NCBI RefSeq assembly: GCF_003574315.2
Contig: NZ_AP025739.1
Span: 3,410,001 to 3,474,000 of the forward strand
DNA length: 64,000 nt
From: Capsulimonas corticalis
GTDB lineage: Bacteria; Armatimonadota; Armatimonadia; Armatimonadales; Capsulimonadaceae
Reading direction: 5' to 3'
The notes under the pieces are model-generated. The model ran no database searches. It saw only the letters and a list, made by a program, of their open reading frames with translations, and was not told the origin of the DNA. Shown piece after piece: positions 22,645 through 30,855 of the stretch. The stretch's first letter is position 1. Each line of letters begins with the position of its first letter. The position numbers and the translations under genes are program-made.

Positions 22645-23343
22645 ATGTCCAGCACGCTTGTACTTCAGCCTCATAACGGACGGCCTTATCTTGGCGCGAC
22701 GCCTGATCCCGCCGCCGCGACTCGCGACGCGATGGCGGCGGCGAAGTCGGGGGCGCTGCCGCTGGTGGAGATCTTTTATTCTTTGCAGGGCGAGGGGCTG
22801 CGCACCGGGCAGGCGACGGTGTTTGTCCGTTTCGCGGGCTGCAATCTGGCGTGCGAGTTTTGCGATACGGATTTTCGGGTTCAGCGACTGGGGACGCCGG
22901 AGGAGATTGCGGACGAAATCGCAAGTCTGGCGCCGGACTGCCGCTGGGTCTGCTTCACGGGCGGGGAGCCGACGATCCAGGATTTGCAGGCGCTGTCCGA
23001 TCTTTTGCATGCGCGTGGCTACCATCTGCAAATGGAGACAAACGGTACGCGGCCGCAGCCGGGGTGGGGGATCGACCACGTCACCGTCTCGCCCAAGCAG
23101 CCGCAGGGCGGCCGATTGGATTCCTGGTATGAAGCGAACGCAGCAGAGTTCAAATATGTAGTGGACGACGACGCGGATCTGGCGCGCGCTCTCGACGGCG
23201 CGCGCGGTCATGGACGCATGACGTTCCTCCAGCCCAACGCCTTAAACAAAGACGCCGTCGCGCTTTGCATCGAGGCTGTGAAGGCGCATCCGGCGCTGTT
23301 TCGGCTGTCCTTGCAGACGCATAAATTTCTCGATATCCGCTGA
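22645..23343 (+). CDS. queE: 7-carboxy-7-deazaguanine synthase QueE (radical SAM)
   Basis: ATG 22645, 232 residues. FYSLQGEG near residue 44 and RFAGCNLACEFCDTDF give the radical-SAM cysteines C66-x3-C70-x2-C73. CFTGGEPTIQ is the SAM-binding GGE motif. QueE converts 6-carboxytetrahydropterin to 7-carboxy-7-deazaguanine in queuosine and deazapurine synthesis. No queC/queD neighbours are visible, so it is separate from the rest of the pathway. The extra N-terminal ~35 residues before PLVEIFYS are longer than in many family members. Confidence 0.92.
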   Translation: MSSTLVLQPHNGRPYLGATPDPAAATRDAMAAAKSGALPLVEIFYSLQGEGLRTGQATVFVRFAGCNLACEFCDTDFRVQRLGTPEEIADEIASLAPDCRWVCFTGGEPTIQDLQALSDLLHARGYHLQMETNGTRPQPGWGIDHVTVSPKQPQGGRLDSWYEANAAEFKYVVDDDADLARALDGARGHGRMTFLQPNALNKDAVALCIEAVKAHPALFRLSLQTHKFLDIR

Positions 23344-23420
23344 TGCTCGCGCCCTGCGCGAAACGGGCGGCCGGTTTATTGTCTCTCGCTCCATGGGTAT
23401 ATTTCTGATGGAGGACGGAC

Positions 23421-23693
23421 ATGAACGTGAAGAAAATTTTGTTCTGGGCGGCCGCCGTCGCGGTGGCGGTCCCGGTGGCGCGGGTTGTCTGGCTGAGGCG
23501 GCAGGAGAGCTCCGATACGGATGCGCGGCGCAGCGCGAAGTTTGATGGGAAATCGCCGTACCGGGAGATCGTTGCGGATACGCTTCACGAACACAAGGGC
23601 GAGGAATCGCCGATGGTGCGCGCCTTTGAGGAGGCGCTGGAGCAGGAGACCCATGCCGAGCGACAGCTCGCACAGGATATCGGATTGCGTTAA
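23421..23693 (+). CDS. small single-pass membrane protein
   Basis: 90 residues from ATG 23421 with GATGGAGGACGG upstream. Residues about 6-24 (ILFWAAAVAVAVPVARVVW) are a membrane helix, followed by a charged tail with acidic and basic stretches (EEALEQETHAERQLAQD). No recognised family. It stands alone between queE and the sigma factor gene, ended by a strong bidirectional terminator. Confidence 0.65.
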   Translation: MNVKKILFWAAAVAVAVPVARVVWLRRQESSDTDARRSAKFDGKSPYREIVADTLHEHKGEESPMVRAFEEALEQETHAERQLAQDIGLR

Positions 23694-23727
23694 GCTTGCC
23701 GCCGTCTTCAAAACTTGAAAACAAGAT

Positions 23728-23763
23728 ACAGCCCCGCCGGCAAAACCGGCGGGGCTGTTTTTA
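23728..23763. terminator. strong terminator between convergent genes
   Basis: ACAGCCCCGCCGG (23728-23740), loop CAAAA, CCGGCGGGGCTGT (23746-23758), then TTTT. Thirteen perfect pairs. It ends the small membrane protein gene on + and, read the other way, may end the sigma factor gene. Confidence 0.85.
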
Positions 23764-23788
23764 TGGAATGGAGATAATGTCGGCGCGC

Positions 23789-24715
23789 TCAGGCCTGGAG
23801 ATAGTCGCGCAGCCGCTTTTTGCGGGCGGCGGAGCGGAGTTTGCGCAGCGCCTGGGCTTCGATCTGGCGGACGCGCTCGCGGGAGATGTGGAGTTCGTCG
23901 CCGATCTGCTGAAGGACAAGCTTGTCGTCTTCGTCGAACCCAAAACGTTTACGCATGACGATCTGCTCACGATCGTCGAGCGTATTGAGAATGGCCTCGA
24001 TCTCGCCGCGCATCTCGCTGGCGATCAGCTCATCCTGCGGATTGGGAGCGCTCTTATCGAGAACGAGGTTGCCGAGCGACGTGCTGTCGTCATCCCCGAC
24101 CGTCATGTCCAAAGAGACTGGCTCCTGCGTGGTCTGGAGCAGGCTGTTCATCTTCTTCAAGGACAGGCCGGTGTGGGCGGAAAGCTGCTCGACGGTCGGT
24201 TCCTCGCCAAGCTCGCGGCGCAGCTCGGAGCGTGACCGGTCGATCTTGCGCAGTGACTCGGAGATATGCGCCGGCAGACGGATCGACTTGGATTTGTTGT
24301 CGATCGCCCGGCCGATGCTTTGCCGTATCCACTGCGTGGCGTACGTGCTGAACCGATACCCCATGCTCGGGTTGAATCGCTCCGTCGCCGTCATCAGACC
24401 GATCGCGCCTTCCTGGATCAGATCCTCCAGAGGAATTCCGCTGGCGAGATAGTTCTTGGCGATGGAGACGACGAGGCGCATATTCGCCTCGATCAGGCGT
24501 TCTTTCGCGGCGGAGTCGCCAAAGAGCGCGCGCCTCGAGAGAACCTTTTCCTCGCTGGCGGTGAGCAGCTTGGTGCGTGTGAGCCTATTGATATAGGACG
24601 CGAGGTCATCCGAATTGCCCGTGTCCGTGGTCGTTTCCGGGAATATCGTTCCGATCGCGTCCTGGCGTCCGCGATTCGATTGTGCATTGAAAGACTGGTC
24701 GGCTGTCGTGGCCAT
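23789..24715 (-). CDS. RNA polymerase sigma factor, SigA/RpoD family (group 2 size)
   Basis: ATG 24715 (MATTADQS) gives 308 residues. Region 1.2 ([21 protein letters not shown]), region 2 ([45 protein letters not shown]), region 3 ([14 protein letters not shown]) and region 4 ([26 protein letters not shown]) are all present. Region 1.1 is missing and the length is short for a housekeeping factor, fitting an alternative group 2 member. It binds core RNA polymerase and should read -35/-10 promoters much like the consensus ones seen in this window. Confidence 0.92.
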   Translation of the reverse strand: MATTADQSFNAQSNRGRQDAIGTIFPETTTDTGNSDDLASYINRLTRTKLLTASEEKVLSRRALFGDSAAKERLIEANMRLVVSIAKNYLASGIPLEDLIQEGAIGLMTATERFNPSMGYRFSTYATQWIRQSIGRAIDNKSKSIRLPAHISESLRKIDRSRSELRRELGEEPTVEQLSAHTGLSLKKMNSLLQTTQEPVSLDMTVGDDDSTSLGNLVLDKSAPNPQDELIASEMRGEIEAILNTLDDREQIVMRKRFGFDEDDKLVLQQIGDELHISRERVRQIEAQALRKLRSAARKKRLRDYLQA

Positions 24716-24899
24716 AGGTGTAACTTGCCTCGCCTGACGATACGATAACCTCATCTTCGAGTGAACGATGCTAGCAATTCGCTAATTCACCGCTCGCACG
24801 CCAATATCCTTCGTCGGCGCGGACAGATTTTTTGGCTTCGGTTTTCTTGTACCCGGTCAGGCCGTAGTTTATGCCTGAGTTTCTTACGAGGAAATTTGC

Positions 24900-24905
24900 T
24901 ATAAT
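24900..24905 (+). promoter_or_regulatory. extended -10 promoter for ABC ATPase gene
   Basis: TGC precedes TATAAT (24900-24905), an extended -10, with no clear -35. CAGGAAGTAATTGTG then gives the ribosome site for ATG 24925. Confidence 0.5.
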
Positions 24906-24924
24906 CGATCAGGAAGTAATTGTG

Positions 24925-26244
24925 ATGCGTCTGGCGGCGGAAAAAATCGATCTTGACTATGGCGGCGCGGAGCCGGTTCTGCGGGGTTTTTCCCTGGATC
25001 TGCGCGGCGGCGAGCTGGTGGGCGTCGTCGGTCCTAACGGCTCCGGGAAGTCCACGCTCATCCGCGCGCTCTCCCGCACGCTGCGCCCCCGACGCGGCGC
25101 CGTAATGCTGGCGGAGCACGATCTGTTCAAGGGCCGCACGGCGCGGCAGGCCGCGCAGTCCATCGGAACGGTGCCGCAAAGCACGGAAGTGGCGTTTGAG
25201 TTTACGGCGCGCGAAGTCGTGCAGATGGGGCGATCGCCGCATCTGCCGCGCCACCCGTTCGCGGGAGCGACGGCGCGTGATGGGGAGATCGTGGACCGGG
25301 CGATGGCGCAGGCGGGCGTCGCGCATCTGGGCGATCGCATCGCCTCCACCCTGTCCGGCGGCGAGCGGCAGCGCGTGCTGCTGGCGCGGGCGCTCGCGCA
25401 GGAGCCGGGCGTCATTTTGCTCGACGAGCCGACTGCGCATCTAGACATCCACCATCAGGCGCAGCTGTTATCGCTGGTCCATTCGCTGGCGCATGAGGAT
25501 GGCGTCGCCGTTCTCGCCGTCCTGCACGATTTGAACCTCGCCGCCGAGTATTGCGACCGGCTGGCGCTGCTGCACGGAGGCCAGGTCGTCGCGCTGGGCT
25601 CGCCCGCCGAAGTGCTGACCGCCGAGCACGTCCGCGCCGCCTACGGCGCGCGCGTCTGGGTGCGGCGCCATCCGACGAATGGGCGTCCGTTGATTCTCTC
25701 CATTCCCGAGGATCCTGATATCTCCGATGGGATCGATCCTATTCCTGCATTGGGAGACGTTCTCGTCGTCTGCGGCGGCGGCACGGGCGCCGGACTGATG
25801 CTGCGCATGCGCCAGGCCGGGTGGGGGATCCGCGCCGCCGGCCTGAACATTGGCGACACCGATTTGGAGGCCGCCGAAATGCTGGGCGCGCCGTGCGTCC
25901 TTGAGGCGCCGTTCACGGCGCTTTCCGAAGACGCCGTGCGCCAGATCGAAGCATCGGTCCAAACGGCGGCGGCCGTCGTCGTCACCGACGTCCCGTTCGG
26001 CCGGGCTAACCTCGCCAACCTGCGGGCGGCTTTGCACGCCGCCCAGGCCGACAAGCCCGTAGTCTGCCTTCAGTCCTCGGACGCGAAGTTCTCCGACCGC
26101 GACTTTACCGGCGGCGAGGCCGCCGCGCTCTGGGACGAACTCCTCGCCGCCGGCGCGATCCTAGTGACCGACGGCGACGGCGTACTGGAGGCGCTGGAGC
26201 CTCGCCAGTCACCTCAGCCTTCACGTGGGGATGACGTTTTTTAA
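24925..26244 (+). CDS. FhuC/BtuD-type ABC transporter ATPase with unusual C-terminal domain
   Basis: ATG 24925 gives 439 residues. Residues 1-250 are a typical iron-siderophore/cobalamin ATPase: GPNGSGKST, LSGGERQRVLLARAL, VILLDEPTAHLD. About 190 further residues contain LVVCGGGTGAGLMLRMRQAG, LNIGDTDLEAAEMLGAP and VVVTDVPFGRANL, a Rossmann-like domain not found on usual FhuC proteins but resembling C-terminal additions of some cobalamin-import ATPases. No permease or binding protein lies nearby. Its stop overlaps the beta-lactamase stop by four bases. Possible role: cobalamin or corrinoid import with sensing domain (inference). Confidence 0.8.
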   Translation: MRLAAEKIDLDYGGAEPVLRGFSLDLRGGELVGVVGPNGSGKSTLIRALSRTLRPRRGAVMLAEHDLFKGRTARQAAQSIGTVPQSTEVAFEFTAREVVQMGRSPHLPRHPFAGATARDGEIVDRAMAQAGVAHLGDRIASTLSGGERQRVLLARALAQEPGVILLDEPTAHLDIHHQAQLLSLVHSLAHEDGVAVLAVLHDLNLAAEYCDRLALLHGGQVVALGSPAEVLTAEHVRAAYGARVWVRRHPTNGRPLILSIPEDPDISDGIDPIPALGDVLVVCGGGTGAGLMLRMRQAGWGIRAAGLNIGDTDLEAAEMLGAPCVLEAPFTALSEDAVRQIEASVQTAAAVVVTDVPFGRANLANLRAALHAAQADKPVVCLQSSDAKFSDRDFTGGEAAALWDELLAAGAILVTDGDGVLEALEPRQSPQPSRGDDVF

Positions 26245-27131
26245 ATGATGGCGCCGGCGACAATGCGGGCCGCTGAGGCGATTACGTCTTCGCGCGCCTT
26301 GGCGTTCTTCTCGTGCTGCGTGGTGTAGATCGCGAGGAGAATGGGCGCGTGGCGGGGAGGCCAGAGTATGGCGACATCGTTGGCGGATCCGTAGTCGCCT
26401 GTCCCCGTTTTATCCCCCACAAGCCAATTGGCGGGAACGCCGGCGGCGATGCGTTTCTTGCCCGTGGTGTTGCCGCGCATCCACTCCTGCAATTGCCGGC
26501 GCTGATGCGGCGGCAGCGCGTCACCCAGCGCCAAACGCTTCAGGCTGCGCCCCATCGCTCTGGGAGTCGATGTATCGCGCAAATCTCCCGGAATTGCGGT
26601 ATTGAGTTCCGTCTCCCAGCGGTCCAGATGAAAGACGCGGTCCCCGATCAAACGTGAAAACGCGGTGACGGCCGCAGGGCCACCAAGGATTTTCATCAGT
26701 TGATTCGCGGCGGTGTTGTCGCTGTACTGGAGCGCCGCCGCGCACAGCTCGGCAATCGTCATACCGTCGCCCACATGCTTCTCGGTGATTGGGGAATACG
26801 TCACGAGATCTTGCGCCGTATATCGGATGCGCCGGCCGAGCAGTTCCGGGGTCCGCGCGCTTCGATGCAGGATCGCGGACGCCAGCATAATCTTGAACGT
26901 GCTGCACAGCGGAAAGCGCTCATCGGCGCGGTAGCTCATCTGTGAGCCGTCAGCCGTGTTCAGCGCATAAACGCCCAGGCGGCCGTTCAGCGATTTTTCG
27001 AGGCTCGCGAATTGCGCCTGCGCCGATGCGGCGTCACATTCTTCGGCTCCCGTCAATAAGGCGGTCGCGGTCGTCAGCGAAAAAGCGGCCGCCGAGAGCA
27101 GAAACGCCCGGCGGCTTTCCGAGTAACTCAT
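26241..27131 (-). CDS. class A beta-lactamase (or beta-lactamase-like serine hydrolase)
   Basis: 296 residues, ATG 27131. A signal peptide with twin arginine (ESRRAFLLSAAAFSL) suggests export. All class A motifs are present in order: STFK with nucleophile S77, SDN at 137-139, WETELN (counterpart of the Glu166 loop) at 172-177 and KTG at 241-243. Such enzymes open the beta-lactam ring in the periplasm. It is chromosomal, without mobile elements or a regulator (no ampR/blaR) around it. Substrate range cannot be read from sequence. Confidence 0.9.
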   Translation of the reverse strand: MSYSESRRAFLLSAAAFSLTTATALLTGAEECDAASAQAQFASLEKSLNGRLGVYALNTADGSQMSYRADERFPLCSTFKIMLASAILHRSARTPELLGRRIRYTAQDLVTYSPITEKHVGDGMTIAELCAAALQYSDNTAANQLMKILGGPAAVTAFSRLIGDRVFHLDRWETELNTAIPGDLRDTSTPRAMGRSLKRLALGDALPPHQRRQLQEWMRGNTTGKKRIAAGVPANWLVGDKTGTGDYGSANDVAILWPPRHAPILLAIYTTQHEKNAKAREDVIASAARIVAGAII

Positions 27132-27232
27132 CTTTATTACCTGTCCTGATGATATGTAATCGAAGTGTACCCCGCGTCAAGGATCCTGAGGTAAGCTTCG
27201 TACTCAGAGTCAAATTTCCGCCTCCTCGTAGG

Positions 27233-27238
27233 TATAAT
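27233..27238 (+). promoter_or_regulatory. candidate -10 box upstream of the peroxiredoxin gene
   Basis: TATAAT at 27233-27238 with no clear -35, about 90 bases before ATG 27328. The implied 80-base leader contains a small hairpin (CGGGAACTGTCCCG). Confidence 0.4.
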
Positions 27239-27327
27239 AAAGGCGCTTACGGGAACTGTCCCGCGAAGTTCCGTTGTTAACCAAACGATCACCCAGTTGT
27301 AACTATAGATGGAGGCTTTTCATTACG

Positions 27328-27879
27328 ATGGCTATCGCCAAAGTGGGGCAGCTCGCGCCCCAGTTCACCGCACCTGTTTTCGATCCCGCCGACGGCTCAC
27401 GCCTGGGACATAATGTTAGCCTCTCCGACTATAAGGGAAAGTGGCTCGTCTTCTTCTGGTACCCGCTCGATTTCACCCACGTGTGCCCGACCGAGATCAC
27501 CGCGCTTTCCGACCGTTATGAAGAGTTCCAGGAACTCGGGACTGAGATCCTGGGCGCCAGCACGGACAGCGTCTACAGCCATAAGGCGTGGGCGTCGACT
27601 CCGCGTTCGGCCAACGGCATCGAAGGTCTTGCCTACCCGATCATCTCGGACATGACTCATCATGTCGCGGAAGATTACGGCGTGCTGATCACCGACAAGG
27701 GAATCGCCCTTCGCGGTCTGTTCATCATCGATCCGGAAGGCGTCCTTCAGTACGCCACGATCAACAACCTGAACCTGGGCCGCAGCGTCGATGAGACGCT
27801 CCGCGTGCTTCAGGGCCTCCAGACCGGCGGCCTCTGCCCCTCGGACTGGAAGCCCGGCCAGAAGACCCTGAAGGGTTAA
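27328..27879 (+). CDS. typical 2-Cys peroxiredoxin (AhpC/Prx family)
   Basis: ATG 27328 after GGAGG, 183 residues. The peroxidatic site is FTHVCPTE (C53) and the resolving cysteine is GGLCPSDW (C170), the arrangement of typical 2-Cys peroxiredoxins. The enzyme reduces H2O2 and organic peroxides in the cytoplasm using thioredoxin-type donors. It is followed after 27 bases by a TlpA-like protein, which could be its reducing partner (inference). ahpF is absent. Confidence 0.93.
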   Translation: MAIAKVGQLAPQFTAPVFDPADGSRLGHNVSLSDYKGKWLVFFWYPLDFTHVCPTEITALSDRYEEFQELGTEILGASTDSVYSHKAWASTPRSANGIEGLAYPIISDMTHHVAEDYGVLITDKGIALRGLFIIDPEGVLQYATINNLNLGRSVDETLRVLQGLQTGGLCPSDWKPGQKTLKG

Positions 27880-27906
27880 GACGCAAACGACAGAAAGGGA
27901 AGCGTC

Positions 27907-28368
27907 ATGCCGTTAAAAAGCGGAACTCCCATGCCGAGCCTGGACGGCGCCACGGAGTGGTACAACGGGGAAGTCACCGGCGAGTCGCTCGCGGGAAAGC
28001 CGACCCTGGTCTACTTCTGGGCGGTCTCCTGCTACATCTGCAAAAACAATATGCCGACGATCGGTGAATGGAAAAAGCAGTTTGCCGGTCAGGTGAACTT
28101 CGTCTCCGTCCACATGCCGCGTCAAGAGTCGGATACGGACCTGGACGCCGTGAAGAAGATCATGGCGGAGTTCAGTATCGACGAACCGGTCGCGGTGGAC
28201 GGCTACCATGAGATCGGCGAGCGGTTCCAAACCCAGGGCTACTGGCCGTACTACTTCCTGTTCGACGCCGACGGCAACCTCAAGAGCCGCGCCGCGGGCG
28301 ATGTGGGTCTGAAATCAATCGAGGGCACCCTGAATCGATTGATCAACCCGGAACCCGTCGCCGCGTAA
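27907..28368 (+). CDS. TlpA-like thioredoxin-fold protein, paralogue of the 4378 gene
   Basis: 153 residues from ATG 27907, AAAGGGAAGC upstream. FWAVSCYICKNNMP places a CYIC redox pair at C42/C45, exactly where the paralogue has CPVC, and YWPYYFLFDADGN is the cis-Pro region. No signal peptide, so cytoplasmic. Gene order peroxiredoxin-then-TlpA-like suggests electron supply to the peroxiredoxin. Ile in place of Pro within the CxxC should make the pair a different redox potential from the other copy. Confidence 0.85.
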   Translation: MPLKSGTPMPSLDGATEWYNGEVTGESLAGKPTLVYFWAVSCYICKNNMPTIGEWKKQFAGQVNFVSVHMPRQESDTDLDAVKKIMAEFSIDEPVAVDGYHEIGERFQTQGYWPYYFLFDADGNLKSRAAGDVGLKSIEGTLNRLINPEPVAA

Positions 28369-28405
28369 GGCGGATTCGCCTGGGAGTTACCTAATCCTTG
28401 GTTTC

Positions 28406-28576
28406 GGCCCCAGGCAAACCCACCCCCGGCCTTCGGCCGACCCCTCCCGCCGACGGGAAGGGTAATGAAAAACAAGAGCCCCATCGCCTACATGGTAAGC
28501 GATGGGGCTTTTTCTTCAACCCTTCCCGGTGACGGGAGGGGTGGCGCGAAGCGCCGGGGTGGGTTTGCCTGGGGCC
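28406..28576. repeat. inverted-repeat pair flanking a terminator
   Basis: Left arm 28406-28463 and right arm 28519-28576 are inverted copies of one 58-base sequence, starting GGCCCCAGGCAAACCCACCC and holding a CCTCCCG/CGGGA hairpin near the inner end (CCCTCCCG..ACGGGAAGGG). The middle of the arms differs: CGGCCTTCGGCCG on the left versus a GGCGCTTCGCGCC-type stem on the right, again a change that keeps pairing. A terminator sits between them (28477-28514). Near-identical C-rich repeats are frequent in such genomes. Confidence 0.75.
28477..28514 (+). terminator. terminator after the TlpA-like gene
   Basis: AGCCCCATCGC (28477-28487) pairs with GCGATGGGGCT (28499-28509), followed by a run of T to 28513. 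Eleven perfect pairs. It ends the peroxiredoxin/TlpA unit; lying between the two inverted arms, it may also be bypassed by a longer arm-arm stem. Confidence 0.85.
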
Positions 28577-28598
28577 GATGCGAGGCCGGGGTAGGTCA

Positions 28599-30647
28599 CT
28601 ACCGCACTTCGGCGCCGGCGCCGACTTCGGATTCGGGGGTCAGCAGGATCGCGCGGCCGTTTTCGTCGGTGGCGGCGAGGAGCATGCCCTGGGAGTAGAC
28701 GCCGCGCATTTTGCGCGGGGCGAGGTTGGCGATGACGACGATCTTTTTGCCGGGCAGGTCTTCGGGTGCGTAGCTTTCGGCGATGCCGGCGATGAGGTTG
28801 CGCGGCGCTTCTTCGCCGACGTCGATTGTCAGGTGCAGGAGCTTGTCCGCGCCTTTGATGCGCTCGGCGGTTTTGATCTCAGCGACCTTCAGCTTCAGTT
28901 TGATGACGTCGTCAATGGTGATCGTGTCGTCGATCACTTCGGCGGGCGCGGCGGCTTCCGTGGCGGGCGCGGTTTCTGTGACGGGCGTCGTGGCGGCGGC
29001 TGCGGTCGCTTCCGGCGTCGGGGTGGTCTCACTCACGATTTTTTTTTCCTTCGATGGTTTTGAGCTCGCTTCTTTGGCGTTCAGCTCTTTCAAATTGATG
29101 CGCGGGAAGATCGGCTGCGCTTCCAGCGTTTGCGTTCCCGTGGCGAGGAGGCCCCACTGCGACGCGGTTTCCCAAGCGGGCGTGACGCTCGGATCCAGGC
29201 CCAGCTGCTCGCGGATTCGCGCGGAGGCGTAGGGCATGAACGGCGCGATCAGGACGCTGGCGATGCGGTTGGCTTCCAGCACTTCGTAGAGGGCTTCGAT
29301 GACGCCTTGCTTGTCGCCTTCTTTGTGACGTTTCCAGGGCGCGGAGGTGTCGATGGCCTTGTTGGCGGCGGCGATCAGCTTCCAGGTCGCGACCAGCGCC
29401 GCGCCGGGGTTTAAGCTCTCCAGCGCGTCGGTGGCTTCGCGGTAAACTTCCTGCGCGAGCGTCGCGACCGAGCTTTCGGCGGTCGCGGCGGCGGCTTCGG
29501 TAATGACGCTGTCTTCGTACTGCTTGAGCATGTTCAGCGTGCGGTTCAGCAGGTTGCCCAGGTCATTGGCGAGCTGGAAATTGAAGTGCTCGACCAGGGT
29601 CGAAAGCGAGAACTCGGCGTCGCCGGTGAATGAGATGTCGCGAATCAGATAATAACGCAGCGCGTCAATCGCCGCGCCCTGCGTCGCGCCGCTCGCGGCG
29701 ACAAGGTAATCCACGGCCTCTTGCGGGGTCGGGATATTGCCCTTGGACTTCGCGCCCTTCTCGCCGCCGACCAGCCACCAGCCATGTCCGAGGACGTGCG
29801 CGGGCAGCGGCAGGTCCAGGCCCATCAGCATGGCCGGCCAGAGCGTGGCGTGGAACCGGACGTAGATCTCCTTACCGACCAGATGGACGTCGGCGGGCCA
29901 CAGGGTATCCCAGTTGGTATCGCCGGGCCAGCCCGTGGCGGCCAGATAGTTGATCAGGGCGTCGAACCAGACATAAACGACCTGCGACGGATCGTCCGGC
30001 GTTTCGATCCCCCAGCCGGTGTTGCGGCGGGACACGGCGACATCGCGCAGACCTTCGTCGATAAAGGCCAGCACTTCGTTGCGGCGCGTATCAGGCTGCA
30101 GGAAACTGGGATTGGCGTGGATATATTCGCGCAGGCGCTCGCCATAGGCCGAGAGCTTGAAATAGTAGACGTCTTCCGTCACGCGCTCGACTTTGGCGCC
30201 GCTTTCGATGGCGACGCCGTCCTTGACCTCGGAGTCGCGGAAGAACGTCTCATCGGAGACCGAGTACCAGCCCTCGTACTTGCCGGCGTAGATATCGCCG
30301 CGATCGCGCAGGCGTCGGAAGACCTCGGCGACGACCTCTTTATGGCGCGGCTCAGTGGTGCGGATGAAGTCGTCGTAGGAGATGTCCAGGAACTTCCAGG
30401 TCTCGACAAATCGATTGGAAATCCGGTCGACGAACGCCTGAGTCTCCTCGCCCAGCTTCGCGGCGGCGTCGGAGACTTTCTGCGCGTTTTCATCGGTGCC
30501 CGTCAGGAAGAACACCTCTTCCCCGCGCTGCCGATGGTAACGCGCCAGCGCGTCCGCAACCAGCGTTGTCGTCGCGGAGCCGACGTGCGGCACGCCGTTG
30601 ACATAGTAGATGGGGGTCGTGAGATAAAATTTCTTCGAGTCTGCCAC
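28599..30647 (-). CDS. metG: methionyl-tRNA synthetase with C-terminal tRNA-binding domain
   Basis: GTG 30647 after AAAGGTG, 682 residues. YYVNGVPHVGS is the HIGH equivalent and GAKSKGN replaces the usual KMSKS. Residues about 520-580 are an Ala/Thr/Pro/Glu-rich linker (TPVTETAPATEAAAPAEV) that joins a C-terminal EMAPII/Trbp111-type domain (IDDVIKLKLKVAEIKTAER to GARKMRGV), typical of bacterial MetRS. It charges tRNA-Met in the cytoplasm. The start region diverges from serS, 208 bases away. Confidence 0.95.
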   Translation of the reverse strand: MADSKKFYLTTPIYYVNGVPHVGSATTTLVADALARYHRQRGEEVFFLTGTDENAQKVSDAAAKLGEETQAFVDRISNRFVETWKFLDISYDDFIRTTEPRHKEVVAEVFRRLRDRGDIYAGKYEGWYSVSDETFFRDSEVKDGVAIESGAKVERVTEDVYYFKLSAYGERLREYIHANPSFLQPDTRRNEVLAFIDEGLRDVAVSRRNTGWGIETPDDPSQVVYVWFDALINYLAATGWPGDTNWDTLWPADVHLVGKEIYVRFHATLWPAMLMGLDLPLPAHVLGHGWWLVGGEKGAKSKGNIPTPQEAVDYLVAASGATQGAAIDALRYYLIRDISFTGDAEFSLSTLVEHFNFQLANDLGNLLNRTLNMLKQYEDSVITEAAAATAESSVATLAQEVYREATDALESLNPGAALVATWKLIAAANKAIDTSAPWKRHKEGDKQGVIEALYEVLEANRIASVLIAPFMPYASARIREQLGLDPSVTPAWETASQWGLLATGTQTLEAQPIFPRINLKELNAKEASSKPSKEKKIVSETTPTPEATAAAATTPVTETAPATEAAAPAEVIDDTITIDDVIKLKLKVAEIKTAERIKGADKLLHLTIDVGEEAPRNLIAGIAESYAPEDLPGKKIVVIANLAPRKMRGVYSQGMLLAATDENGRAILLTPESEVGAGAEVR

Positions 30648-30704
30648 GGTGCACCTTTGCCGGGAATCGCGCTTTTGGCGAAAAATTTAGGATGGTTAAG
30701 CCCA

Positions 30705-30710
30705 ATTGTA
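30705..30710 (-). promoter_or_regulatory. candidate -10 box upstream of metG
   Basis: Minus-strand TACAAT (30710-30705) preceded by GGG; it would give a leader of about 55 bases before GTG 30647. No clear -35 is visible. The divergent serS -10 is on the other side of the same gap. Confidence 0.35.
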
Positions 30711-30843
30711 CCCGAGGATGGGGGCATTTGTCAGTCCGCCGCTATCAAATCGACGACGCCTTGTCCCTTGCAGGGAGCGTTTTGGAACGAAACCGGGAGT
30801 GATTTGCGTATGATATTGCTTTTCTTACGTCGGTTTCCTATGG

Positions 30844-30855
30844 TACAATAGCGCC
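30844..30855 (+). promoter_or_regulatory. -10 box placed for a leaderless serS transcript
   Basis: TACAAT (30844-30849) with a six-base AGCGCC before ATG 30856. The spacing and bases GGTAYAATAG-GCCATG match those before queE. Confidence 0.5.
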
